20,497 nt of DNA from JANXZO01 sp964355115 (GCA_964355115.1 CAYHCQ010000058.1:1-20497), one strand, 5' to 3'; counted from the first letter of the stretch, positions 6,708 through 15,073 are shown. Numbers and translations are program-made. The notes: a model not told the origin generated them from the letters alone.

Positions 6708-8534
6708 CTATCGCCTGCATTCGATTACCTGCTGTAATGTCTTGTCGATAAAGGAACCGAAATTTTTAAATTGCTGAAATTCAATTTCAGGAATCACATT
6801 GTTCTCATACCTGAAAATATACCTGATTTCCGCGATGTTTTTGTTTTGATAACCTGTAAATTCGAATGAAAATAATCCATCATTGTATGATTTCATGGGA
6901 AATTTCAGGGGTGCATTGTCGGCGCCGAAATCAATCCTGACTGTCACACTCCGCATGATCGTATGACCCGTAATGATATCGCATCCTGCCTTGATTTGCT
7001 GAAGGCGGTGCATAGGTTTTGGCAAAAATGCCAGCGAAAGGTAGGAAATTGCGGGTGTGTTAACAAATATCGATGGACTTAAAAGGATATTACAGCGAAG
7101 GCTAACGCTATCTCCATTTTGATTTAAACTGGATGCAGAGGGGACCGAACTGGCAACCCAGCTGCGGATTACCTCGTTAAGAAGCAGCTCCCTTCGTGAG
7201 AAGGGGACCGATGAACATGTATGTTGGAGTATCTCATTGGGACCACCTTTCGCTGAGTAGGTCAAAGTACCGACAACCCGTTTATCCTGGATTTTGAGGT
7301 CGAAATAAAAAGAATCTGCATTTCCGGATGAGGGCTCCATGGGAACCGTGAGATAAACTCCCCGCTGATAACCGATAACGAAGACCTTCCGTCCCTGGAT
7401 ACCACAACTGACGCTGGTAAGGTCTGATAACTTATCGGTCGGATCAAGAAAAAGCCATCTGTCTCCTGCTTTTACAACACAAATCATGTGATCGGCTGAG
7501 GATAAAGAGGGAAAATTCATGTCGTTCCGGTGAATGATCGTGGCTGTTATCCCCAGATAGGCCTCCACACCTTTTCTTCGCAGCGCCTGGCATAGAAGAT
7601 TTGACATTCCTTTACAGTCACCCTGCCGCTCTTTCAAAACATCGCCCGGGTTGTCGGGTACAAAGGCGCCAACCCCAACTTCCATGTCCAGGTATTTTAT
7701 CTTTTTTCTGATAAAGGATGTCAAGACAGCCGTCATGGAATCCGGGGAATAACAACCCCGGGTAATACTGTCAATTAATATTTTTGATGCATCATTGAGG
7801 TATTGGGAACCGGAATACTTTGATTGCAGCAGGTCATTGAAATATTCTGATTCGCGACCGGTATATTGTGAAGGTGTTATGATAATCCTGACCTCACAGG
7901 CCTTCTTACGGATGGTTTTGTTATCCGCTTGTGGAAACAAAGAATTCTTGTATTTTATCTTCGGAACGCCTGTAAATAAATATCTGTTGTACTTGCGATC
8001 GGTCAGCGTGTCGATATGAAAAAAGGATAGCATTTCAGGGAACGGAATATTATAAGCGAGGTGGTAGCCGGCTGGCACCCTCACCTCATAACTGAAAGTG
8101 TCGACTGGCATGCTCCCCGTAAAATTCAAAGAAGAGAGTAAAAACAGGTCGGAACATTCGGTAATATAGCTTATGCGGAATGCGGCATTTTGTTCCAGGT
8201 GAATGGTTTTGGCACGCAGGCAGGTATAAAAGGCGGATGATGGAACCTGGACATCCTGTATTGAGAAGGCCTTCCGATGTACCGGCTTCCCACCAACCCG
8301 TATGTAATTGATGTCGATCTTCTGGACCGATTCCAGACTGGTATAAGGGATCCAGTAATCCCCCTGGGGATTGGTAAAATTCTCCTCTATGATCTCCCTT
8401 CTGAAACCAAGGATCGTGTCGCGAACGGTAATCACCTCTTTTCTTACCCGGCGGGGTTCGGTATCATTCGACGAACACACCTGGTCAGGATTGCTAAATT
8501 GAAAAATCAGGAGCAGAAAGATGATTCGCGTCAT
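6708..8534 (-). CDS. Exported DUF3857/transglutaminase-like protein, catalytic triad present
   Basis: A 608-residue protein with an N-terminal signal peptide (MTRIIFLLLIFQF...). Residues about 30-235 are a beta-rich DUF3857-type domain. The transglutaminase-like core (about 255-375) carries Cys307 in GDCKGMSNLL, His349 in ADHM and Asp364 in FLDPTD, the triad expected of an active papain-fold enzyme. The C-terminal 220 residues are beta-rich, as in the DUF3858-type tail of this family. It begins 12 bp after its paralogue at 8547-10640, so both share a transcript. In this superfamily such domains act as proteases, amidases or crosslinkers; the substrate here is unknown. The Cys20 near the signal peptide is not in a good lipobox, so I do not call it a lipoprotein. 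Confidence 0.87.
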   Translation of the reverse strand: MTRIIFLLLIFQFSNPDQVCSSNDTEPRRVRKEVITVRDTILGFRREIIEENFTNPQGDYWIPYTSLESVQKIDINYIRVGGKPVHRKAFSIQDVQVPSSAFYTCLRAKTIHLEQNAAFRISYITECSDLFLLSSLNFTGSMPVDTFSYEVRVPAGYHLAYNIPFPEMLSFFHIDTLTDRKYNRYLFTGVPKIKYKNSLFPQADNKTIRKKACEVRIIITPSQYTGRESEYFNDLLQSKYSGSQYLNDASKILIDSITRGCYSPDSMTAVLTSFIRKKIKYLDMEVGVGAFVPDNPGDVLKERQGDCKGMSNLLCQALRRKGVEAYLGITATIIHRNDMNFPSLSSADHMICVVKAGDRWLFLDPTDKLSDLTSVSCGIQGRKVFVIGYQRGVYLTVPMEPSSGNADSFYFDLKIQDKRVVGTLTYSAKGGPNEILQHTCSSVPFSRRELLLNEVIRSWVASSVPSASSLNQNGDSVSLRCNILLSPSIFVNTPAISYLSLAFLPKPMHRLQQIKAGCDIITGHTIMRSVTVRIDFGADNAPLKFPMKSYNDGLFSFEFTGYQNKNIAEIRYIFRYENNVIPEIEFQQFKNFGSFIDKTLQQVIECRR

Positions 8535-8546
8535 AAATATCGTCGA

Positions 8547-10640
8547 TCAGTTCGGGGTGGCGTTGGGCTTTATTCTTACCAGGAAACTTGTATTCTTAAA
8601 TAAAGCCCACTGGTCGTAAAGTTGCCTTAACTGAGAATATTCGTAGGAGGGCAGTCTGCTCTTAAGAATTCTGTAAGCTGATTTTACAATGATCACCGTG
8701 TCGGAAACCTGTGTTACCGAGAATTGATAGTTTCCAAAGTTATTGTTTATCCCACCCGAAAGGGAGGCAGGATTTTCGACCTCTACAGGCTGTTTGAAAG
8801 AGTACTGATAAACAAATTGTTCGCTAAATCTGAAATCCGGATAATAATCAACGAACCGGTCATCGGAATACGCAGGAAGAACTGAGTGATCAAGCCATTC
8901 AGTGAGGTCGATGGCATATAGGCTATCGCCAACCTTTACAATTTTATCTTGTTGGCGGCCTTTATAGATAAACCTGGATTTAAAGGGGAACTCTGAATCA
9001 GAGGCCGTATTGTAACTGGTATCCAGGACGAAGTTTTTCATTTCATTCATGAAGTAGTTTTTCCATCCGGAACTAAGTGAGTCTTTCAAAACCTGGTTAC
9101 TCCAAATCTGGTCAAGATACGAAAAAGTCCCCGCCCGCTCAGTGCAGCAATAATAAGATAACAAGTTCCTTTCCAGGTCAGCATTAATCTGGTTTATCCT
9201 CTTTTTATAGTTGATGGAATGGGGATAGTCGGGTAATTTCATAAAAGCATGCTTCCCGGGTGTTTTTCTGGAAATCAAAAGAAAATTGGCCCCCAGGTAT
9301 TGAGGATGGATCTCCTCGGGGTTTATTTTGTAAATGCTGTTGTCGGCAAAGAGGTATCGCAGTGAGTCATTTTCGTCGTTATAGGCAAAGAACAGGGTCG
9401 AAAAATCCCCTCCGGAGATCATATTTGTATCGATCTTTCCCCGGGTTTTTATGGCGCCGAGACAATAGAAATAGTCTATCCCAAAGCAATCGAAAAGATC
9501 GGTGTACAATCTTGCAATAGCCGATACAGGAATTTTTTTATTGTAAAGATAGTAACCGGAGGTGTACTCCGGTTTTTGATAACTCTGTTCAATCGTGATA
9601 CTGTCGAAAATGAGCCGTATCATGTTTCTTAATCCTGCATAGGGAGATTCCTTTCCGATGGCAAAATGCTTGCCGACGAACTCGGTAAGGTACTGTGATT
9701 TGGCCCCTTTTAATTTTTCATTGGGCATCGACATCAGAAGTCCTTTGGAAAAGTCTGTCCAGTTATCGTCCCCTATTTTGGTCCCTCGGGGGCCCGTATC
9801 GAATGGGCTGTGTACAGATAAAATCTGGTACCTGCAATAAGGCATTTCATTATACAAGATGGCGTGATCCACATCACGCAGCGCACCAAGACTATACCTG
9901 GTGTACCGAAACCGGTAGTACCGGCCATCTGTTGATTGTTCAGGGTTTTGCAACCCGTTATAATTCTTGATATTTACTGTCAGCGAGCCGGAAAACCAGA
10001 GATCCAGCACCGATTCGGCTACCGGGAGGTGGGTACTGAAAAAATAGTCTCCGCTTAGAGTCATATCATCAGAGCGAGTCATCGTATACTCCACTTCAAT
10101 TTCGTCACCAACTTCAACACCCGGGATTGAAAACCGGTAATGGCCCTGATGCCATCCAAAACCGCCGTTGGTAACATTTTGGATCTCCTTGATATCCTCC
10201 TTATTTACAGGGATTATCGTGCTGTCGGGTTTGATCGTCCTGGCCCGGATGCTGATAATTTTCCCGTTCGTACTCTTGGGGATATATATTTTAGAATATT
10301 CATCTGCTCCCCGTTGCGTTAAAATTTTAATCCGCTGGAACACCCGTTCAACAAACCCTTTGTCGGTGTTGTAAAACATGAAGGATTGGCTTTGAAATGC
10401 ACTTGCATAGTATGGGTTATATGAACTCAGAAAGGATGAATAAATTCGGAACCGATTGGTTACAGTCCTGTGTTGCAACAGCATGACAGCATCCTCATTC
10501 TTATTTCTTTCTTCCCAGGCTTTTCTTGCACTAACTCTTCGAATTGAATCAACGTTTTGCTTGTCCTGGGCGTGAAGAGTCGGCGAGAAAAGTACAAGTG
10601 AAACGACCAAAAAGTGGAATGAGAGCGTTTTGATTCTCAT
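8547..10640 (-). CDS. Exported DUF3857/transglutaminase-like protein, probably catalytically dead
   Basis: A 697-residue protein with a clear signal peptide (about 1-25, cleavage near LHA-Q). Residues about 80-290 form a DUF3857-type beta domain (IPVNKEDIKEI ... GVEVGDEIEVEYTM is characteristic). The transglutaminase-like region (about 330-440) keeps the helix and strand order of the downstream paralogue, but the catalytic Cys position falls in NKKIPVSAIARLY with no Cys, and the His position reads GDFSTLFF. Only an Asp equivalent (Asp433 in FADNS) remains. It is the first gene of a two-gene operon with 12-bp spacing, driven by the promoter at 10669-10696. A binding or scaffold role beside the active partner is inferred. 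The alignment of the active-site region is by eye. Confidence 0.84.
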   Translation of the reverse strand: MRIKTLSFHFLVVSLVLFSPTLHAQDKQNVDSIRRVSARKAWEERNKNEDAVMLLQHRTVTNRFRIYSSFLSSYNPYYASAFQSQSFMFYNTDKGFVERVFQRIKILTQRGADEYSKIYIPKSTNGKIISIRARTIKPDSTIIPVNKEDIKEIQNVTNGGFGWHQGHYRFSIPGVEVGDEIEVEYTMTRSDDMTLSGDYFFSTHLPVAESVLDLWFSGSLTVNIKNYNGLQNPEQSTDGRYYRFRYTRYSLGALRDVDHAILYNEMPYCRYQILSVHSPFDTGPRGTKIGDDNWTDFSKGLLMSMPNEKLKGAKSQYLTEFVGKHFAIGKESPYAGLRNMIRLIFDSITIEQSYQKPEYTSGYYLYNKKIPVSAIARLYTDLFDCFGIDYFYCLGAIKTRGKIDTNMISGGDFSTLFFAYNDENDSLRYLFADNSIYKINPEEIHPQYLGANFLLISRKTPGKHAFMKLPDYPHSINYKKRINQINADLERNLLSYYCCTERAGTFSYLDQIWSNQVLKDSLSSGWKNYFMNEMKNFVLDTSYNTASDSEFPFKSRFIYKGRQQDKIVKVGDSLYAIDLTEWLDHSVLPAYSDDRFVDYYPDFRFSEQFVYQYSFKQPVEVENPASLSGGINNNFGNYQFSVTQVSDTVIIVKSAYRILKSRLPSYEYSQLRQLYDQWALFKNTSFLVRIKPNATPN

Positions 10641-10668
10641 GGAAAACAGTCTGATTAATTGGAGTTTT

Positions 10669-10696
10669 CAAATATAGGAAATTATCATTTATGCAA
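10669..10696 (-). promoter_or_regulatory. Promoter of the DUF3857 operon
   Basis: On the minus strand TTG (10694-10696) is followed after 17 bases by TATATTTG (10669-10676), a full Bacteroidota -33/-7 pair. It ends 28 bp before the ATG at 10640. Confidence 0.7.
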
Positions 10697-10699
10697 TCG

Positions 10700-10731
10700 T
10701 TGTAAGGGTAATTTCATTTTGTTTACTTTTA
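10700..10731 (+). promoter_or_regulatory. Weak promoter candidate of the M1 peptidase gene
   Basis: TTG (10700-10702) is followed after 21 bases by TACTTTTA (10724-10731), which departs from TANNTTTG only in the last base. It ends 19 bp before the ATG at 10751 and lies back to back with the promoter of the divergent DUF3857 operon. Confidence 0.4.
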
Positions 10732-10750
10732 TCGCACAATTCCCGACACT

Positions 10751-13450
10751 ATGCGATACTTCCTGGCACTATTGCTGGTTTGCCTCTCCTTCACCCAGAG
10801 CTTTGCGCAGCAAAGTATGAACATTCAGATATCCGAGTTGGAAAAGCAGAAAGCCGATAACGAGTTTCATGAAGCGCTATCGACCGCTAACGGTTTGTTG
10901 TCGGAACATCCAGGTCAAAGCTGGCTTTACGTATTAAGGGCGGAGATATTCCTGAATCTTGGTGATCGCCAGTCGGCCATGGCCGACATGAGACAGGCAA
11001 AGAAAATGGGGTATGGCGGACTGACTGAATACGCCAATTACCTCATGTTTCCCGAATATCTCGCCAATGAAGTGGCCAGGGGATTTGTTAATGAACCTTT
11101 GAAGGCAGAAAATGGGTTCAGACTTCCTGTTACAAGGAAAGACTCCCTGCAGGGCGGTTTACGCCCTGAGCGGGATTGTTTTGACGTTGTTTTCTACGAC
11201 CTGAAGGTTGAGCCTGACCCGTTGCACAAAACGATCTCCGGAAGCAATGCCATCTGCTTTCGTGTATTGTCTGCAACCCGGACTCTGCAGATTGACCTCT
11301 TTGCCGAACTTGCCATTGGCGAGATTAAATGGCGACACCAAAACCTCTCCTTCCGAAGGGAGTTCAACGCGATATTTGTTGATTTTCCCGACATTCTGGT
11401 ACCGGGCGATCTGGATACATTGCTGATAACCTATTCCGGCGCGCCCCATGTCGCTATTGATCCGCCCTGGAATGGAGGTTTTGTGTGGGAGAAGAAAAAA
11501 GGGGCTTACTGGGTGGGGGTAGCCTGTGAACATCTCGGGGCCAGTTGCTGGTGGCCCAATAAGGATTACATTGCCGACCGCCCCGACTCGATGCGTATTA
11601 CGGTGATCACTCCACCTGACTACCAGGGTATATCCAACGGAAACCTGCGATCCCTGAGAAAAGCAAAAGATTATTGGACCTTTGAATGGTTTGTCAGCTA
11701 TCCGATTGCCAACTACCTGGTCACACTCTATCTGGGGAATTTTATCAATCAGAACGAATTATGGACAAATTCTTCCGGATCGATGTCGCTCGATTATTAT
11801 GTACTCCCCCATAATGAAAAGAAAGCCCGCCAATTTTACAGTCAAACCCGAAAGATCATTGAAGTTTACGAGAAACTTTATGGTGATTATCCTTTCTTTA
11901 GGGATGGAGCAGCCTGGGTAGAAGCTCCCTACGCCGGAATGGAAAACCAGGGGGCGATTGCTATTGGAGATGAGTACGGGGCTAAAAAAAGGCGTATCTA
12001 TGATCAGCGCGACTATGACTACCTGCTGATCCATGAAACCGCTCATGAGTGGTGGGGTAACGCTGTTGGCATGCGCGAAATGGCGGATGCCTGGATCAGT
12101 GAAGGGTTCACCACCTATTCGGAATGCCTCTTTATGGAGGATGTTTATGGGTACAATAGTTATATGAATCTTGTGGTCAGCGACATGTCACAAATTCTCA
12201 ATATCTGGCCCATGGTGGGCAGATACGGGGTCAACGACAACACCTTCCTGGGAAGCGACATCTATGTAAAGGGGGCCGTCATGCTGCATAACCTGAGATG
12301 CCTGCTCAATAATGATACTTTGTTTATTGGCATGGTCAGGAGTTTTTATCAATTGAACCGGTATAAGACCGTAACTACAAAAGATTTCATAAATCATGCC
12401 AATCGCCGCACTGGCATCAACCTTACCCCGTTTTTTAAAAAATTCCTGTTTGAGGCCCATCCTCCGGTATTGCTTTACGATTTTTTCAGGGAGGGGAACA
12501 ATATTCTTTTCAGCTACAAGTGGATCAATGTTGATGATGGATTCGAAATGCCATTTCTTCTGTTTACCGGTGAGGGACATCAGATACGCCTGGAGGGGAC
12601 GACCCATTTTAAGTCAGTTATGCTCGAAAATACGAAAACTTTTCTGGTAGCAAACGCAATGAGGTTTCCGAAGAATATTCTCAGGAACTCATTAACCTAT
12701 TTCGAAACCTATTTCGATCACCGGCCTGCCGTGATAACCTGGCTTAAAACAGGAAAGCGGCGCATTGAAGGACATCAGTACGACTCATTGAAAGTCGGTA
12801 CATGGAATGAATTCTATGCTGGTGATACGCTTTGCCGGTCAGTCTTTTACCTCAACGGACGACTTGAGGGAAGGGTCACCAGTTTTTCGGTTGCAGGCCA
12901 AAAGATCAGTGAAATGAATTATAAAACGGACACGCTTGAGGGAGATTTCAGGCTTTTTTATGAAAATGGGGCACCAGAAATAACCGGTAGTTATGCAAAA
13001 GGGAAACAGTGTGGCGAGTGGAACTTCTTTAATCCTGCTGGATCCCTTGTGACGACGGCTGAATTTATTAATGGTGATGGCAGGGCGGGATCCCGGAGTA
13101 ATGCTGGTTCCGCCAGTAAAGGGCTGAAGGTTGATTCTATTTACTCTTATGTGAATTTTCCGCCTCACTATCCGGGTGGAGAAGCAGCTATGTACGCCTT
13201 CGTGAAAAGTCACCTGGTCATCCCATCCCGGCAAATCAAACCGCAACCGGCTGAAGTAATTATTCTCAGTGCCGTCGTTACTCCCATTGGCACCTTGCGG
13301 GATTTTAAAATTGAACTTGCGAAAACCCCCGAAATCGCAGATGCACTCTTGAAAGCCATGCAGCAAATGTCGTTCTGGGCCCCTGGTTACCTGAACGGAC
13401 AACCTGCTAATGTAAAGATTGCAATACCATTCCGGCTAAACAACATGTAA
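10751..13450 (+). CDS. Secreted M1 aminopeptidase fused to MORN-like repeats and a TonB C-terminal domain
   Basis: An 899-residue protein with a signal peptide (about 1-20, SFA-Q). Residues 25-110 look like a short helical TPR-type segment. The M1 peptidase part (about 140-620) has the exopeptidase motif AGMEN at 395-399, the zinc site HETAH at 428-432 with the distal ligand Glu451 in SEGF, and the likely proton donor Tyr505 in SDIYVKG. It is followed by MORN-like (YwqK-type) repeats at about 671-775 (VGTWNEFYAG, EGDFRLFYENG, CGEWNFFNPAG), a Gly/Ser linker (776-793) and a TonB-type C-terminal domain (about 800-897; HYPGGEAAMYAFV ... IPFRLNN). The first two-thirds predicts removal of N-terminal residues from peptides in the periplasm. 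The TonB domain here has no N-terminal membrane anchor, so classical energy transduction is doubtful. Confidence 0.9.
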   Translation: MRYFLALLLVCLSFTQSFAQQSMNIQISELEKQKADNEFHEALSTANGLLSEHPGQSWLYVLRAEIFLNLGDRQSAMADMRQAKKMGYGGLTEYANYLMFPEYLANEVARGFVNEPLKAENGFRLPVTRKDSLQGGLRPERDCFDVVFYDLKVEPDPLHKTISGSNAICFRVLSATRTLQIDLFAELAIGEIKWRHQNLSFRREFNAIFVDFPDILVPGDLDTLLITYSGAPHVAIDPPWNGGFVWEKKKGAYWVGVACEHLGASCWWPNKDYIADRPDSMRITVITPPDYQGISNGNLRSLRKAKDYWTFEWFVSYPIANYLVTLYLGNFINQNELWTNSSGSMSLDYYVLPHNEKKARQFYSQTRKIIEVYEKLYGDYPFFRDGAAWVEAPYAGMENQGAIAIGDEYGAKKRRIYDQRDYDYLLIHETAHEWWGNAVGMREMADAWISEGFTTYSECLFMEDVYGYNSYMNLVVSDMSQILNIWPMVGRYGVNDNTFLGSDIYVKGAVMLHNLRCLLNNDTLFIGMVRSFYQLNRYKTVTTKDFINHANRRTGINLTPFFKKFLFEAHPPVLLYDFFREGNNILFSYKWINVDDGFEMPFLLFTGEGHQIRLEGTTHFKSVMLENTKTFLVANAMRFPKNILRNSLTYFETYFDHRPAVITWLKTGKRRIEGHQYDSLKVGTWNEFYAGDTLCRSVFYLNGRLEGRVTSFSVAGQKISEMNYKTDTLEGDFRLFYENGAPEITGSYAKGKQCGEWNFFNPAGSLVTTAEFINGDGRAGSRSNAGSASKGLKVDSIYSYVNFPPHYPGGEAAMYAFVKSHLVIPSRQIKPQPAEVIILSAVVTPIGTLRDFKIELAKTPEIADALLKAMQQMSFWAPGYLNGQPANVKIAIPFRLNNM

Positions 13451-13532
13451 ACTTTAGAATAACTGGGAAAAATATTAGTGAAACTTTTTAAATGATGAAT
13501 CCTTTTGCAATGGATCTATGAGCCACCTAAAA

Positions 13533-13572
13533 TATAAAACCCCTGTAATGTAATATTTACAGGGGTTTTATA
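13533..13572. terminator. Bidirectional intrinsic terminator
   Basis: Arms 13533-13548 and 13557-13572 pair over 16 bp without mismatch (core CCCCTGTAA/TTACAGGGG), with A-run and T-run flanks on both strands. It ends the M1 peptidase transcript on the plus strand and the tRNA-Arg transcript on the minus strand. Confidence 0.9.
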
Positions 13573-13583
13573 AATAATTCAGT

Positions 13584-13656
13584 GACTCCGGAGGGATTCG
13601 AACCCCCAACCAACAGAACCGGAATCTGCCATTCTATCCAATTGAACTACGGAGCC
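13584..13656 (-). tRNA. tRNA-Arg (anticodon CCG)
   Basis: A 73-nt cloverleaf on the minus strand. The acceptor GGCTCCG pairs with CGGAGTC, the anticodon arm is GCAGA/TCTGT with loop TTCCGGT (anticodon CCG, reading CGG), and the T loop is TTCGAAT closed by a GGGGG/CCCTC stem. CCA is not encoded, as usual in this phylum. The promoter lies inside the end of the cytochrome gene and the terminator at 13533-13572. Confidence 0.96.
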
Positions 13657-13666
13657 TTTCGGGCGG

Positions 13667-13696
13667 CAAAGATACAATAATTACTCTGAAGTCAAA
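13667..13696 (-). promoter_or_regulatory. tRNA-Arg promoter within the cytochrome 3' end
   Basis: On the minus strand TTTG (13693-13696) is followed after 18 bases by TATCTTTG (13667-13674), a complete -33/-7 pair ending 10 bp before the tRNA. The -33 box overlaps the last codons of the cytochrome gene. Confidence 0.75.
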
Positions 13697-13962
13697 TACC
13701 GCAGGATAAGCTGCCGCTGGGTTGTGTCAATTTTTGACCGGATTTGCATTGATACGGTGAGCCTTTGCCAGGCTGTATCGGAAAATTCACGGGGAAGATA
13801 GAGGGTGTGACAACTTCCGCAATGATCGACATACAATTGACGGCCACGATGAAGCTCCTCAAGCCTTATCCCCGCTTTATCAGCCCGCTGAATGTCGGGG
13901 ATGTACAAAGCCGGCACACAGGCGATCAACATGAAAATAAGCAAAAACAGAAATGTTTTCAT
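13681..13962 (-). CDS. Small monoheme cytochrome c, probable lipoprotein
   Basis: A 93-residue protein with one heme-binding motif CGSCH (Cys48, Cys51, His52) and a likely distal Met72. The N-terminus is a lipoprotein signal: a hydrophobic stretch ending in LIAC, with Cys15 as the lipidation site. It would therefore be membrane-anchored outside the cytoplasm and carry electrons. It is short but complete for a class I-type mini-cytochrome. It follows the putative barrel gene (14089-14898) on the same strand after 126 bp filled with 8-bp repeats, and its 3' end overlaps the tRNA-Arg promoter. Redox partner unknown. Confidence 0.8.
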   Translation of the reverse strand: MKTFLFLLIFMLIACVPALYIPDIQRADKAGIRLEELHRGRQLYVDHCGSCHTLYLPREFSDTAWQRLTVSMQIRSKIDTTQRQLILRYLTSE

Positions 13963-13978
13963 TGAATTCTGAATTTAC

Positions 13979-14080
13979 GAGTGAACGAGAAAACAAGTGA
14001 ACGAGTGAACAAGTGAACAAGTAAACGGAAGCCTAATTGCTTTGTTACTTTGTTACCTTGTTACCTTGTTACCTTGTCAC
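13979..14080. repeat. Two 8-bp short tandem repeat arrays in partly inverted orientation
   Basis: 13979-14026 is six 8-bp units of the form RAGTGAAC (gagtgaac, gagaaaac, aagtgaac, gagtgaac, aagtgaac, aagtaaac). 14041-14080 is five 8-bp units of the form YTTGTTAC, which read on the other strand resemble the first array. The two could fold into a long imperfect hairpin in the RNA between the barrel and cytochrome genes. Confidence 0.85.
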
Positions 14081-14088
14081 TTTTCCCC

Positions 14089-14898
14089 CTACAATGCATA
14101 GGAGAATAGCAACCTCGCCTGGTAGCGCTCGTATTCATTAAGGTTGAGGCAGGTACCGGTGGTAATTCCCCGCAAACCGGCCACCTGGGGCATCAGGGTG
14201 AAATTGATCCAGAAGTCATTGCGGCTGTAAGAAAATGTCGGTCCGGCATACAGCGCGGAATGTGCCCAGCCGTCGTCGGGCGTGTACACGTTGGGGTTAC
14301 GGATCTCAACCCCAATGTGGAAACCCTTGCGAAGATCGAATGCTATCCCATAATTGAACTCGAATTTGTATTCCTCCTCGGTATTAATTTCAGCCCCGTC
14401 CGGCTCCCACTTCCATTCGGGCTCAAACACAAGGTTCAGAGCCTGCATGAACCTCCCTGTCTTCTTGTCGAGGATCACCTTGGCCTCCAGCTCCAGCTCT
14501 GTTGCACTCACTGTAACCTCGCCGTACAGTGCCGAACCCAATACATTCGCTACCGGATCGCTGATCTTATACTTCCACTCGTTGGAGAAACTGAACTCGC
14601 TTTCTTTCTCCATTACCGCCACGGTGTCCTCCATCATACCTACCGCTTTGGTTGAATAATTCAGATAAAATGCCGTCTGAAGGTTTTTGCCCAGACCAAT
14701 TTCAAACTCAACCCTGGCATCCATCCGTCGGTAATAGTCCTCACGCCCTGTACGGTATGTTGTCCATATCTCAATTTCCTTCTGCCCCTTGTTCAAAACC
14801 AAGCTCTGGTAAACATAGTTAAAGACCCGGTCCTGTGACCGGACTTCGTTAGTAAACATGAATAAAATCAATCCTGTCGTCAACAATAGTTTCTTCAT
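14089..14898 (-). CDS. Putative outer-membrane beta-barrel protein
   Basis: A 269-residue protein with a signal peptide (about 1-22, MKKLLLTTGLILFMF ... VRS-QD). The rest is alternating hydrophobic and polar residues in strand-length runs rich in aromatic and acidic residues (for example IEIWTTYRTG, ELEAKVILDK, YKFEFNYGIAFDL, FWINFTLMP), ending in ARLLFSYAL. That pattern fits a small outer-membrane beta barrel of 10-12 strands. I do not recognise a named family. It sits directly before the small cytochrome c gene on the same strand, so a link to envelope electron transfer or metal handling is possible but only inferred. The ATG at 14898 is preceded by TATATTTG at 14926-14933. Confidence 0.72.
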   Translation of the reverse strand: MKKLLLTTGLILFMFTNEVRSQDRVFNYVYQSLVLNKGQKEIEIWTTYRTGREDYYRRMDARVEFEIGLGKNLQTAFYLNYSTKAVGMMEDTVAVMEKESEFSFSNEWKYKISDPVANVLGSALYGEVTVSATELELEAKVILDKKTGRFMQALNLVFEPEWKWEPDGAEINTEEEYKFEFNYGIAFDLRKGFHIGVEIRNPNVYTPDDGWAHSALYAGPTFSYSRNDFWINFTLMPQVAGLRGITTGTCLNLNEYERYQARLLFSYAL

Positions 14899-14925
14899 AA
14901 ATAAATTGTTTAAAGTTTAACAATG

Positions 14926-14933
14926 CAAATATA
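14926..14933 (-). promoter_or_regulatory. -7 promoter box of the barrel/cytochrome unit
   Basis: TATATTTG on the minus strand fits TANNTTTG exactly and ends 27 bp before the ATG at 14898. No clear -33 TTG is seen. Confidence 0.55.
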
Positions 14934-15032
14934 ATTAATTTAGTCTTATTATGAATTAAAATCGGAAGATTCATCCTATCCCCCAAATCATCCTATAATA
15001 TTTTTCCACTTTCAAATTTTAAATATCAATTT

Positions 15033-15067
15033 TCTTAACTCTTAATTCTTCACTCTTAACTCTTAAC
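15033..15067 (+). repeat. Five 7-bp tandem repeats (TCTTAAC) in the fba promoter region
   Basis: Five in-phase heptamers, TCTTAAC, TCTTAAT, TCTTCAC, TCTTAAC, TCTTAAC, end 6 bp before the -7 box of fba, so they occupy the place where a -33 element should be. Confidence 0.85.
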
Positions 15068-15073
15068 TTTTTA

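Noticed and set aside
12839..13402. 187-codon minus-strand open frame opposite the M1 gene
   Set aside because: It is antisense to the MORN/TonB part of a well-supported gene and has no recognisable motif.
13979..14080. CRISPR array
   Set aside because: The units are 8 bp, contiguous and without spacers, and there are no cas genes nearby.
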